A stretch of 64,000 nt of DNA, taken from the NCBI RefSeq assembly GCF_004016515.1, contig NZ_SACT01000001.1, positions 62,001-126,000 on the forward strand, written 5' to 3'. The DNA is from Rubrivivax albus (GTDB lineage Bacteria > Pseudomonadota > Gammaproteobacteria > Burkholderiales > Burkholderiaceae_C). The translations under genes were made by a program, and so were the position numbers. A model generated the notes under the pieces. That model ran no database searches, had not been told where the DNA came from, and saw only the letters and a list, made by a program, of their open reading frames with translations. This document shows, piece by piece, positions 18,478 through 27,534 of this stretch (the stretch's first letter is position 1; every line of letters starts with the position of its first letter).

Positions 18478-19332
18478 TCAGGGCTCGATGGCGATGCCGG
18501 CCACGCGGCCGCCCGAGCCCACCGTGCCCAGCAGCGTGGCCGCGCCGCTGGCGAGGTCGATGCGGTACAGCCGGGTCCGGGTGCCCTGGCGCAGCGCGGC
18601 CAGCGCGGTGTTGTCGAGGTCGGCGATGTCGAAGGCCGCGTCGTCCACCGGCCCGGTGCCGAGCGCACCGACATCGAGCAAACGCCCGGTGTTCGGGCTC
18701 ACGGCGGGTGTGCGACCCTCGACCGTGCCTTGTGTCAGCAGCCAGCCGCGCCGAATGTCCAGCGCGTAGTTGCTGGTGAGCTTCTCGTCGGTCTTGTTGT
18801 AGGTGTAGGCGGCGCCCACCACGTGGCCGGCCTGGCCACCGGGCATGGCCGGCGCGAGGTCGGGGTCGGTGGCGGCCACGGCACCCGTGTCGGGGTGCAG
18901 GCGAAGGTTCTGGCCGCGGTCGCTGACCACGCGGATGCGGTCGGCCGCCGGGTTGAAGTCGAAGCCGAAGCGGCTGCCGGCGATGGGGGCCGGCGGCGCA
19001 CTGCCGACGGCGCTGACGCGACCGCTGGCGGTGTCGATGGTGACGAGCCTGCCGCCGGCGGTCAGCCCGTACAGGACGCCGCGCGCGACACGGAAGTCGA
19101 TGCCGACCAGGGGCTGGCCGTCCGGCAGGCCCTGCAGCCGATGGCGGGCGTCGATCTGCCGCGGCGTACCGGCGTTGAAGCGGATCAGGTCGCCCTCGGC
19201 CGTGACCGCGAAGACGGTCTGCTTGAGCGGCGCACCGGCGGGTTCGTCGGGGGGCACCGAGGCACAGGCCGTCAGGGCCAGCATGGCGACCAGCAGGGGT
19301 GTGGATCTGCGGGCGAGCGGGCGATGGGGCAC
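18478..19332 (-). CDS. DUF4394-domain lipoprotein
   Basis: 284 aa from GTG at 19332, chosen because GAGGAA lies 6 nt before it; a longer ATG frame at 19470 lacks this and would spoil the signal peptide. Signal sequence with lipobox LTAC, so lipid-anchored. The rest is a beta-propeller-like protein with repeated motifs: VFAVTAEGDLIRFNAGTP, LYGLTAGGRLVTIDTASG, RFGFDFNPAADRIRVVSD, LYRIDLASGAATLLGTVG. These fit DUF4394, a family of unknown function. First gene of an operon with a copper-protein-like gene and a GGDEF/EAL gene. Confidence 0.86.
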   Translation of the reverse strand: MPHRPLARRSTPLLVAMLALTACASVPPDEPAGAPLKQTVFAVTAEGDLIRFNAGTPRQIDARHRLQGLPDGQPLVGIDFRVARGVLYGLTAGGRLVTIDTASGRVSAVGSAPPAPIAGSRFGFDFNPAADRIRVVSDRGQNLRLHPDTGAVAATDPDLAPAMPGGQAGHVVGAAYTYNKTDEKLTSNYALDIRRGWLLTQGTVEGRTPAVSPNTGRLLDVGALGTGPVDDAAFDIADLDNTALAALRQGTRTRLYRIDLASGAATLLGTVGSGGRVAGIAIEP

Positions 19333-19407
19333 AGGCGTTTCCTCGGGAGCAGGGGTCGACTTGACGCTCGCGCCGCGACAGGTCGGCCGGCGGCGCAGCG
19401 TATCTGA

Positions 19408-19427
19408 GGGCGTTGGGTAGAACGCCC
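19408..19427. repeat. inverted repeat upstream of the DUF4394-cupredoxin-GGDEF/EAL operon
   Basis: Perfect dyad GGGCGTT - 6 nt - AACGCCC, about 75 bp before the DUF4394 start in the 264-bp spacer 19333-19596. Position and symmetry fit a repressor operator or a hairpin; no T-run follows on either strand, so an intrinsic terminator is unlikely. Nothing else is recognised in the spacer. Confidence 0.45.
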
Positions 19428-19596
19428 CAGCCCTGCTATCGGCCGGACGCGCCGGAGGTTGAGCCTGCAAGGCCGGTTTCTGGCCCAGGCGCCACCCGGC
19501 AAGGACGCGACCGTGACGGCCGACGCAGGCGGCCCATTCGATGCCCGCCGGACGCTGCCCGGCCGTTCAGGCCCGCCCGCCAGCGCGGCCCGGGGC

Positions 19597-20598
19597 TCAG
19601 TGCGTGAATCCGATCGGTGCCCGTTTGCCGTGGGGCTCCGGCAGGTCGCCGGCTTGCACCTCGTCGCGCCCGGCCAGCCGCGCATTGCCGAAGGCCGTCA
19701 TCCAGGCGCGCCGCATCTCGCGCGGTGCCAGGCCGCCCACGCGGTCCAGCACCTCGTCGGACGGCTCGGGCGCGAAGCGGCGGCCCCAGTCGTGTGCGCC
19801 GCGAATCGACGCATACAGTCGCTTCGCGATGGTGCGTGCCGCCTCGCGGTCGGGCATCTGCACCTCGAAGACGTTCATGCGGTTGAGGATGGGTTCCGGG
19901 ATGCTGCGCTCGTCGTTGGCGGTGGCCACCCAGATGACCTGGCTGGCGTCGATGGCCACTTCGGCGAACTCGTCGGTGAATGCCTGCGCCGTGTCGTGCT
20001 CCAGCAGGCTGTAGAGCGCGCCCAGCGGGTCGTAGGCGTGCTCGCCGCGCGCCTTGTCGATCTCGTCGACCACCATCACCGGGTTGGCGTACTGGCCGTC
20101 CACCAGGGTCTCGAAGACCTTGCCCGGGCGCGCGCCCTTCCACTGGCTGGAAGCGCCGCTGAGCACCCAGCCGGCGGTGAGGCTGCTCATGCTGATGAAG
20201 CCCAGGCCGGTGCCCAGCAGCTGCGCCACCTCGCGCGCGAAGTGCGTCTTGCCCACGCCGGGCGGGCCCAGCAGCAGCATCGGCGTGATCTCGAGCGCGT
20301 CGCGGCTGTCGTGGCACAGGGCCAGCTGGCGCCGCAGGTCGTCGAGCACGTCGTGGAAGTTGGGCAGCTCGTCGTACAGGTGCGCCATGGCCGGCAGGCC
20401 GCTGGGCTTGACCTGGAAGCGCTCCGGGCCCTTCTCCAGCATGCGCTCGTAGGTGCTGCGCAGGCTCTCGTGGTCCTTCGGCGGCAGCTTGTCCAGCCGA
20501 CCCGCCACCTCGTGCGGGCGGAACACCGCGCGCATCTGCGCGATCGGGATGTGGCCCTGGCTCTTGTGGACAGGCACCAGTTCGGTCGTACTGCTCAT
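19597..20598 (-). CDS. Lon-like AAA+ ATPase without protease domain
   Basis: 333 aa from ATG at 20598 with ribosome-binding site AAGGAG 6 nt upstream. AAA+ module: Walker A GPPGVGKTHFAREVA, Walker B VMVVDEIDKA, sensor-1 VIWVATANDE, arginine-finger region PEPILNRMNVFEV, and a C-terminal lid helix. The closest match by motif is the Lon ATPase domain, but neither the Lon N-terminal substrate domain nor the Ser-Lys protease domain is present, so it is a stand-alone remodelling ATPase. Monocistronic, with spacers of 306 bp before and 264 bp after. Function unknown. Confidence 0.85.
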   Translation of the reverse strand: MSSTTELVPVHKSQGHIPIAQMRAVFRPHEVAGRLDKLPPKDHESLRSTYERMLEKGPERFQVKPSGLPAMAHLYDELPNFHDVLDDLRRQLALCHDSRDALEITPMLLLGPPGVGKTHFAREVAQLLGTGLGFISMSSLTAGWVLSGASSQWKGARPGKVFETLVDGQYANPVMVVDEIDKARGEHAYDPLGALYSLLEHDTAQAFTDEFAEVAIDASQVIWVATANDERSIPEPILNRMNVFEVQMPDREAARTIAKRLYASIRGAHDWGRRFAPEPSDEVLDRVGGLAPREMRRAWMTAFGNARLAGRDEVQAGDLPEPHGKRAPIGFTH

Positions 20599-20904
20599 CG
20601 ACGCTCCTTTGCGTGAAAGCCCCACCTCGGAGCGTGAGCGCTGATCCCGCATGCCCGCTCATCCCCACCCATCGGCCCGGCTCGTCGTTGCGAATGCTCG
20701 CCGTAGCCCGCGCTACGGCTGCGCTTCGCGCCTGGATCCGGACCGGTGGGTGGGCCTGCTCGGCCACGCGGGACCGCCTCTCACACTCCAGGACCATTCA
20801 AGCAAGAAGACTGCCACGTCGAAGCACCGAAGTGGACCCGGGAAGGTCCCCAATCTGCGGGACGTGCATCAGCAGCCGACACCCGCGGCTGCCAACGACA
20901 CCGC
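20599..20904. other. 306-bp intergenic region with two hairpins
   Basis: Lies between the end of the T2SS/binding-protein operon and the AAA+ gene, both on minus. Contains a perfect hairpin GCCGTAGC-CCGC-GCTACGGC at 20700-20719 and another, GCAGCCG-7 nt-CGGCTGC, at 20872-20892, 13 bp past the binding-protein stop. Neither has a U-tract. No open reading frame here looks coding, and no clear -35/-10 pair for the AAA+ gene was found. Confidence 0.5.
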
Positions 20905-22686
20905 TCAATCGACGTCCATCCAGCGCCAGAAATCCCGCGCGAACGGGTGCGGCCGGAAACCGTGCACGTGCGGTTGTGTGAGGTACAGCGCCAGCGGGTG
21001 GTAGCTGGGCACGTAGGGCATCTGTGCCACCGACAGCTTCATCGCCCGGGCGATCAAGGCGTCTCGCTCGGGGCCGTCGGGCAGCGACTGCTGGGCCTCG
21101 TACAGGCGGTCGAAGGCCGGCAGGCTGAAGCGCGGCGTGTTCGACTGGCCGGCGTTGGGGCCGTAGAGCAGGTCCAGGAAGTACTGGCCATCGGGCAGAG
21201 CCGCCACCCAGCCGGTGTTCCACATCATCAGCCGGCCGGCACGGGCGGCCTTGATGTTCTCCTGCCACTGTGCCACGCGGAAGGTGATGCGCACGCCGAT
21301 GGCGTCGAGCGCGCTCTTCCACAGCGTCTGCTGTGCGCGCGCCTTCTGCGTCGGCTCGGTGTGGCAGACCAGCTCGAAGGGCGTGCCGTCGGGCTGCTCG
21401 CGCCAGCCGTCGCCGTCGCGGTCGGTCCAGCCGTAGAGGTCCAGCAGAGCCTTGGCGCGCGCCGGGTCGTGGTCGCCGGCCTCGGTCTTGAGCGCCGGGT
21501 CCCAGCCGCTGACGCCCGGGGGCATCACGCTCTGCGCCACCACGCCGGCACCCTTGGCGATGAGGTCGATCTCGCGCTGTGCGTCCCAGGCCAGCGCCAC
21601 CGCGCGCCGCAGGGCCACGCGTTCCGGCGTGGTGCCGCCGACCACGGGATCGTTCATCGCGAAGTAGGTGAACCAGGTCTGCGGCAGCGCCAGCGGGTGC
21701 AGCTGCACGCCACGCCGCGCCAGGTGCGGCGCCAGGCGGCCGTGCGGTGCGGCCAGGGTCGAGAACTCCGGCGGCACCGTCACATGGTCGAGCTCGCCGC
21801 GCAGGAAGGCGAGCCAGCGCGGCTGCGCTTCCTGGATGATGGCGATCTCCACCCGGTCGGCCAGCGGCAGCGCCTGCCCGCGCAGGCGCGCCGCGATCGC
21901 CTGGCCCTCGGCGTCGGCGGCCGCCGGCACTTCGTCGAACACCCGCCGGCGGTAGGCCGGGTTGCGCTCGAGCACGATGCGCGAGCTGCGCGTCCACGCC
22001 GCCACGCGATAGGGCCCGGTGCCCACCGGCACCATCATGCTGCGCCCCGGTTCGGCCTCGATGACCTCGCGTGCCACCGCACCGGCCAGCGCCGGGCTCG
22101 CGAACACCCAGGGCAGGCGCGGCACCGGGCGGTCGGTGCGAAGCTCGAAGCGGTAGCGGTCCAGTGCGCGCAGGCCGGGCACCTCGGCGTCGTAGTCGAA
22201 GCGGCCTGTCTCCCGCGCCTTCGCGCGCAGCGCCGGCAGGCCCAGCAGGCCGGCGTTGACGTAGTGGAACAGCACCGGGCTGGGGTGCGCCGGGTCCCAG
22301 TAGCGCTTGAGGCTGTAGACGTAGTCGGCGGCCACCAGCTCGCGCTCGCGGCCGCCGAAGGCCGGGTGGTCGCCGAACAGCGTGCCCGGGCGCAGCGTGA
22401 AGACGAAGCGCTGGTGGTTCTCCGACACCTCGGGCAGCGCTACTGCTGTGTTGGGCCGCAGTGCCGCCGGGCGCGCGAGGTGGGCATAGGCCAGCGGCGC
22501 GTCGAACAGGCTGGACACGATGGCGGTGGACACTGCGTCGCTCAGCTGCACCGGGTCGAAGCCGGCTTCGCTGCCCGCGAACGCGATGCGCAGCGTCTTC
22601 TTGCCCGGCGCCTGGGCTGGTGCCTGTGTCGCCGCCGGCAGCGTCCCGGCCAGCGCCGCGGCCTGCAGCAGCGCGCGCCGCTTCAC
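20905..22686 (-). CDS. ABC transporter solute-binding protein, peptide/nickel family (SBP_bac_5)
   Basis: 593 aa. Tat- or Sec-like N-terminus (MKRRALLQAAALAGTLPAATQ) and a large two-lobed extracellular solute-binding family 5 fold: TLRIAFAGSEAGFDPVQ, VPVGTGPYRVAAW, VALRRAVALAWD, MMWNTGWVAALPDG. Delivers oligopeptides or similar solutes to an Opp/Dpp-type permease. Located 4 bp after gspF as the last gene of the T2SS operon, with no permease genes beside it. A matching four-gene permease/ATPase cassette lacking a binding protein lies at 40.1-44.0 kb, a plausible partner (inference). Confidence 0.92.
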   Translation of the reverse strand: MKRRALLQAAALAGTLPAATQAPAQAPGKKTLRIAFAGSEAGFDPVQLSDAVSTAIVSSLFDAPLAYAHLARPAALRPNTAVALPEVSENHQRFVFTLRPGTLFGDHPAFGGRERELVAADYVYSLKRYWDPAHPSPVLFHYVNAGLLGLPALRAKARETGRFDYDAEVPGLRALDRYRFELRTDRPVPRLPWVFASPALAGAVAREVIEAEPGRSMMVPVGTGPYRVAAWTRSSRIVLERNPAYRRRVFDEVPAAADAEGQAIAARLRGQALPLADRVEIAIIQEAQPRWLAFLRGELDHVTVPPEFSTLAAPHGRLAPHLARRGVQLHPLALPQTWFTYFAMNDPVVGGTTPERVALRRAVALAWDAQREIDLIAKGAGVVAQSVMPPGVSGWDPALKTEAGDHDPARAKALLDLYGWTDRDGDGWREQPDGTPFELVCHTEPTQKARAQQTLWKSALDAIGVRITFRVAQWQENIKAARAGRLMMWNTGWVAALPDGQYFLDLLYGPNAGQSNTPRFSLPAFDRLYEAQQSLPDGPERDALIARAMKLSVAQMPYVPSYHPLALYLTQPHVHGFRPHPFARDFWRWMDVD

Positions 22687-22690
22687 GGCC

Positions 22691-23905
22691 TCACCGCACC
22701 CAGGTGTTGATCTGGATGATCGGCAGCAGCACCGCCAGCACGATGACCAGCACGATCAGGCCCATGGCCACCACCAGCAGCGGCTCCAGCAGCGTGGCGG
22801 CGGCCATCGCACGCCGCTGCACCTCGGCCGACAGCTGCGCGGCGGCGCGCTGCAGCATGCGCGGTAGCGTACCGGTCTGCTCGCCCAGGCGGGCGAACAT
22901 GGCCAGCAGGCCAGGAAAGCGTGGTTTGCTGGCCAGTGCAGCGGCCAATGGCGCGCCCTCGCGCACGCGCACCAGCGCGTCCAGCGCGTCGGCGCGCATG
23001 GCGCGGTTGCCCAGCGTCTCCGCCGCGGCCTGCAGCGCCTTCAGGATCGGCACGCCGGCACCGGCCAGCATGGCCAGCGTGGCGCCGAAGCGCGCCGCGT
23101 TGTAGCCGCGCGCCAGCCGGCCGGCCAGCGGCAGGCGCAGGAACAGCGCATCGGTGCGCTCGCGGAAGGCCTCGGCGCGGCGCGCCCACAGGAAGGTGGC
23201 GACACCGGCGACGCTGCCCAGCGCCACCAACCAGCCCCACTGGCGCACGAAGGACGACAGCGCCAGCAGTGCCACCGTCAGGAAGGGCAGGCTGCGCCGC
23301 GAGCTGGTGAACACGTTGGCCACCTGCGGCACGACGTAGGTCATCAGGAAGACCACGATCAGCACCGCGATCACCGAGATGATGGCCGGGTAGAGCATGG
23401 CGCCCACCAGCTTGGCGCGCAGGGCCTGGCGCTCCTCCAGGTCGGTGGCCAGCGATTCCAGCACCGGGCCCAGCGCGCCGCTGGCCTCGCCGGCCGACAC
23501 CACAGCGCGGTAGACGTCGTCGAACTCGCGCGGCGCGGCGGACAGCGCGCGGGCGAAGGGGCTGCCGGCGTTGACCTCGCTTTTCAGGTGGGCGACGAGC
23601 TCGCGCTGGCGCTGGTCCTCGGCCTCGTCGGCCAGGGCGGTGAGTGCACGTTCCAGTGGCAGGCCGGAGCCCACCAGGCCGGCAAGCTGGCGCGTCCACA
23701 CGGCCAGCGCGGTGGCGGAGAACACGCGGCGCGTGAAGCGCACGCCGCCGCCGTCCGCGCTCGCCGCGGCCACCGGCTGCACGTCCATTGGGACGAGGCC
23801 GCGACCGCGCAGGCTGGCGCGCGCGGCCTTGGCGTTGTCAGCCTCGACGAGGCCGTTGACGTTCTTGCCGGCGGCGTCCAGCGCTTCGTAGCGGTAGGCG
23901 GGCAC
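22691..23905 (-). CDS. gspF: type II secretion system inner membrane protein GspF
   Basis: 404 aa, full length for GspF. Starts MPAYRYEALDAAGKNVNG, typical of the family, and has two tandem T2SSF domains (about 70-193 and 273-395) with three membrane helices (about 170, 220 and 375-400); the end PIIQINTWVR is characteristic. Sits in the inner membrane and connects the GspE ATPase with GspL and GspM. 10 bp downstream of gspE and 4 bp upstream of the solute-binding protein gene. Confidence 0.97.
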   Translation of the reverse strand: MPAYRYEALDAAGKNVNGLVEADNAKAARASLRGRGLVPMDVQPVAAASADGGGVRFTRRVFSATALAVWTRQLAGLVGSGLPLERALTALADEAEDQRQRELVAHLKSEVNAGSPFARALSAAPREFDDVYRAVVSAGEASGALGPVLESLATDLEERQALRAKLVGAMLYPAIISVIAVLIVVFLMTYVVPQVANVFTSSRRSLPFLTVALLALSSFVRQWGWLVALGSVAGVATFLWARRAEAFRERTDALFLRLPLAGRLARGYNAARFGATLAMLAGAGVPILKALQAAAETLGNRAMRADALDALVRVREGAPLAAALASKPRFPGLLAMFARLGEQTGTLPRMLQRAAAQLSAEVQRRAMAAATLLEPLLVVAMGLIVLVIVLAVLLPIIQINTWVR

Positions 23906-23915
23906 TGCAGTGAAC

Positions 23916-25337
23916 CTACTCGCGCGTGACGCGCAGGACCTCTTCGGCCGACGTGGTGCCGTCGGCGATCAGACGCTGCCCGTCCTCGCGCATCGCACGC
24001 AGCCCGGCGGCGCGTGCCGCGGCCAGGACCTGCGCCTCCGGCGCCTGCTCGTGGATCAGCGACTGGATCGTGGCGTCCACCGTCATCAGCTCGTAGACGC
24101 CGGTGCGGCCCTTGTAGCCGCTCATCGCGCAGGCCGGGCAGCCCACCGGGTGCCAGCGGCCGTCGCCGCCCAGGGTCTTGCACTCGGGGCACAGCTTGCG
24201 CACCAGGCGCTGCGCCAGCACGCCCAGCAGGCTGGAGCTGAGCAGGAAGGGCTCGATGCCCATGTCCACCAGGCGCGTGACGGCGCTGGGCGCGTCGTTG
24301 GTGTGCAGCGTGGCCAGCACCAGGTGGCCGGTGAGGCTGGCCTGCACGGCGATCTGCGCCGTCTCGTGGTCGCGGATCTCGCCGATCATGATCACGTCCG
24401 GGTCCTGGCGCAGGATGGCGCGCAGGGCCTTGGCGAACGTGAGCTCGATCTTCGGGTTGACCTGCGTCTGCCCGATGCCGGGCAGTTCGTATTCGATCGG
24501 GTCTTCCACAGTCAGCACGTTGGTGGTGCTGGTGTCCACCCGGCCCAGGCTGGCGTAGAGCGTGGTCGTCTTGCCGCTGCCTGTGGGGCCGGTCACGAGC
24601 AGGATGCCGTGCGGCTGGTGGATCAGGCGGCCGAACGCTTCGAGCACGTCGCCGCTCATGCCCAGGCCCTCGAGCGTGAACTTGGACTCCGTCTTGTCCA
24701 GCAGGCGCAGCACCGCACGCTCGCCGTGGGCGCTGGGCAGCGTGGAGACACGCACGTCGATCGCGCGCCCGCCGATGCGCAGGCTGATGCGGCCGTCCTG
24801 CGGCAGGCGCTTCTCGGCGATGTCGAGCTCGGCCATGATCTTCAGGCGCGAGATCAGCGCCGCGTGCAGCGCCTTGTTGGGCTGCACCACCTCGCGCAGC
24901 GTGCCGTCGACCCGGAAGCGCACCGCGCTGCTGCGCTCGTAGGGCTCGATGTGGATGTCGCTGGCACCGTCCTTCGCGGCCTGCGTCAGCAGCGCGTTGA
25001 GCATGCGGATGATGGGCGCGTCGTCGGCCGCTTCGAGCAGGTCTTCCACCGCGGGCAGGTCCTGCATCATGCGGGACAGGTCCACGCCGCTCTCCACCTC
25101 GCCGATCACTGCCGCGGCGCTGCTCTCGCCGCCGGCGTAGACCGCGGCGATGCGCTGCGCCAGGTCGGCCTCCGGCAGGTGCTCGTGGCGGGCCACGCCG
25201 AAGCGCCGGCCCACCTCGGCCAGGGCTGACAGCGGTGTGCGCTCGCAGGCGTGCAGCACCAGCTCGCGGCCGTCGTCTTCCAGCAACAGCACGTTCGTCT
25301 TCGCGAACGTGTAGGGCAGGGGGTGGCGGGCGCCCAT
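23916..25337 (-). CDS. gspE: type II secretion ATPase GspE
   Basis: 473 aa, slightly shorter than many GspE proteins because the N1 domain is compact. Cytoplasmic hexameric ATPase powering pseudopilus assembly. Motifs: N2E domain with ASDIHIEP and VRFRVDG; Walker A GPTGSGKTTTLYASL; Asp box TVEDPIEYELPG; Walker B RQDPDVIMIGEIRD; His box ASLTGHLVLATLHTND; a tetracysteine zinc site (CPEC ... CPAC). GGAGC precedes the ATG at 25337. Lies between gspD (16 bp gap) and gspF (10 bp gap). Confidence 0.97.
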   Translation of the reverse strand: MGARHPLPYTFAKTNVLLLEDDGRELVLHACERTPLSALAEVGRRFGVARHEHLPEADLAQRIAAVYAGGESSAAAVIGEVESGVDLSRMMQDLPAVEDLLEAADDAPIIRMLNALLTQAAKDGASDIHIEPYERSSAVRFRVDGTLREVVQPNKALHAALISRLKIMAELDIAEKRLPQDGRISLRIGGRAIDVRVSTLPSAHGERAVLRLLDKTESKFTLEGLGMSGDVLEAFGRLIHQPHGILLVTGPTGSGKTTTLYASLGRVDTSTTNVLTVEDPIEYELPGIGQTQVNPKIELTFAKALRAILRQDPDVIMIGEIRDHETAQIAVQASLTGHLVLATLHTNDAPSAVTRLVDMGIEPFLLSSSLLGVLAQRLVRKLCPECKTLGGDGRWHPVGCPACAMSGYKGRTGVYELMTVDATIQSLIHEQAPEAQVLAAARAAGLRAMREDGQRLIADGTTSAEEVLRVTRE

Positions 25338-25353
25338 GCGGTGCTCCTGCGCC

Positions 25354-27534
25354 TCAGCCGCCGGCCTGAGTGGCCGGGTCCGCGGCGGGCGCCGGGGCCG
25401 GCGCGGCGGGTGCCGATGGCGCCTGCAGCGGCGGCAGCACCGGCGCCTCGCCCACCGGCAGCACCGGGTTGGGCAGCGGCTGGCTGGATTCCTGACGCTG
25501 GCGCAGTTCTTCGTAGCGCTGCTGCGAGACCTTGTCGCTGGCCGCCTGGTCGCGCATCACCACCGGGCGCAGGAACACCATCAGGTTGGTGCGTCGCTTC
25601 TCGCGGCTCTCGCTGCGGAACAGCGCACCCAGGTAGGGGATGTCGCCGAGCAGCGGCACCTTGGACTTGTTCTCGATGAAGCGGTCCTCGATGAGGCCGC
25701 CGAGCACGATGATCTGGCCGTCGTCCACCACCACCTGGCTCTCGATGCTGCGCTTGGTGGTCGACGGGCCGGCGTTGCTGGTGCCCACCGCGGCCGTGTC
25801 CTTGACGCTGCTCTGCTCCTGGTAGATCGTCATGCGCACGGTGCCGTTCTCGCCGATCTGCGGGCGGATGCGCAGCGTGATGCCCACGTCCTTGCGCTCG
25901 ATGGTCTGGAACGGGCTGGTGGTGGCGGTGCCGGTGTTGGTGAACTGGCCGGTGATGAAGGGCACGTTTTCGCCGACGACGATCTTGGCTTCCTCGTTGT
26001 CCAGCGTGATCAGGTTCGGCGTGCTGACAATGTTGGTCTGCGTCTGGCTCTGCAGCATGCGCGCGATGGCCGCCAGCGCGTAGGTGCCACCGAAGTTGCG
26101 GATCAGGCCGATGTTGAAGCCTTCGCCCAGCGGGTTGGCCGTCAGCGAGCCACTGAGCGCCGCGGTGTTGATGTCGATGATGTTGCCGCCGGTGCGGCTG
26201 AAGTTGGTGCCGGCGATCAGGCCGTTGCTGTCGCCGCTCTGCCCCAGCAGGCCCTGCCACTGGAAGCCGAAGTCGGCCGCGTTGTCGCCGCTGACCTCGA
26301 CGATCATGCTCTCGATGTAGACCTGCGCGCGGCGCTCGTCGAGCTGCTCGATCATGCCCTTGATCTGGCGGTAGAGAGGCTCGGGTGCGCTGATGATCAG
26401 CGAGTTCGTGGCCGGGTCGGCCTGAATGAACCCGCCGGTGGACGGTGCGGCCGCCGCGGTGACCGGGGCCGTGGCCTGCGCGCTGGCACCGGAACCGCTG
26501 CTGCCTGCGGCACCGCCTGGCGTCGGCGCGGTGCCGGTGCTGCCGGTCAGGCCCCCGCCGCTCCCGCCGCTGGCACCGCCCTGGCTGCCGATGGCGGAGA
26601 ACGCCGCGCGCAGCACCGTGGCCAGGCGCACCGCCTCGGCGTTCTTCAGCTTGACGACCCAGATGCTGCCCGCCGGTCCGGCGCTGCCCGGGGTGTCGAG
26701 CTGTGCGATCACCGCGCGCACCGCCGCCAGCCGCGTGGGGTTGGGCGCGCGCACGATCAGGCTGTTGCTGCGCGGGTCGGCCACCACGGTCTCGGCACCG
26801 CTGGCCGCGGCTGCGCGCGCTGCGGCGTTGCCGCCCACCACGCCGGAGCTCACCAGCCGCTGCACCAGCGGCGCGAGCTCGGTGGCCACCGCGTGCTTCA
26901 GCGGGATCAGGTCGACGTCGGTGTCGCTCGGGCGGTCCAGCGCGGCGATGATCTGCGCCAGCCGGCGCAGGTTGTCGGCATAGTCGGTGATGACCAGCGA
27001 GTTGCTGCCCGGGTTGGCGTTGATGGTGTTGTTGGCCGTGATCAGCGGGCGCAGCACCGCCACCAGGTTGTTCGGGCTCTGGTGCTGCAGCGTGAAGATC
27101 TGCGTGATGACCTGGTCGCCGCGCGGGCCCACGTCGCCCACCGAGACGGTACCGGTCTGGATCTTCGCGTCGGCCTCGGGCACCACCTTCAGCAGGCCGC
27201 CGTTGTCCACCATCGCGAAACCCAGGCCGCGCAGCGACGACAGGTAGGTCAGGTAGGCCTCGCGCACGCTGATCGGCTGCTCGCTGTAGACGGTGATGGT
27301 GCCGCGCACGCGCGGGTCCACCGCGATCTGGCGGCCGATCATCGCCGCGAACGCGCGCGTGACGGCCTCGATGTCGGCGTTGACGAAGTTCACCGCCACC
27401 GGCGCGCGCGAGCGGGCCGCAGACGTCTCACCAGGGGCGCGGGTCGGGGTCTGCGCGATCGTGGGCACGGCGGTGGCCAGGGCCAGCGCAAAAAGGCCGG
27501 GGCGCAGAAGGGAGGGGCGCAGCTTCATGGTCAT
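25354..27534 (-). CDS. gspD: type II secretion outer membrane secretin GspD
   Basis: 726 aa with signal peptide (about 1-24). N0 domain (VNFVNADIEAVTRAFAAMIG), then N1-N3 repeats (TDYADNLRRLAQIIAALD; ADPRSNSLIVRAPNPTRLAAV; ADPATNSLIISAPEPLYRQI) and the secretin core (about 440-660) ending in VPLLGDIPYLGALFRS and RRTNLMVFLRP. A Gly/Ser/Pro-rich insertion (about 318-355) interrupts N3, a known flexible site. The C-terminus is an Ala/Pro-rich tail, with no obvious pilotin-binding S-domain. Forms the exit channel. Overlaps gspN by 4 bp. Confidence 0.97.
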   Translation of the reverse strand: MTMKLRPSLLRPGLFALALATAVPTIAQTPTRAPGETSAARSRAPVAVNFVNADIEAVTRAFAAMIGRQIAVDPRVRGTITVYSEQPISVREAYLTYLSSLRGLGFAMVDNGGLLKVVPEADAKIQTGTVSVGDVGPRGDQVITQIFTLQHQSPNNLVAVLRPLITANNTINANPGSNSLVITDYADNLRRLAQIIAALDRPSDTDVDLIPLKHAVATELAPLVQRLVSSGVVGGNAAARAAAASGAETVVADPRSNSLIVRAPNPTRLAAVRAVIAQLDTPGSAGPAGSIWVVKLKNAEAVRLATVLRAAFSAIGSQGGASGGSGGGLTGSTGTAPTPGGAAGSSGSGASAQATAPVTAAAAPSTGGFIQADPATNSLIISAPEPLYRQIKGMIEQLDERRAQVYIESMIVEVSGDNAADFGFQWQGLLGQSGDSNGLIAGTNFSRTGGNIIDINTAALSGSLTANPLGEGFNIGLIRNFGGTYALAAIARMLQSQTQTNIVSTPNLITLDNEEAKIVVGENVPFITGQFTNTGTATTSPFQTIERKDVGITLRIRPQIGENGTVRMTIYQEQSSVKDTAAVGTSNAGPSTTKRSIESQVVVDDGQIIVLGGLIEDRFIENKSKVPLLGDIPYLGALFRSESREKRRTNLMVFLRPVVMRDQAASDKVSQQRYEELRQRQESSQPLPNPVLPVGEAPVLPPLQAPSAPAAPAPAPAADPATQAGG

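Noticed and set aside
15534..18779. 1081-codon plus frame opposite the GGDEF/EAL operon
   Set aside because: Shadow frame; the minus strand holds EAL, cupredoxin and DUF4394 motifs.
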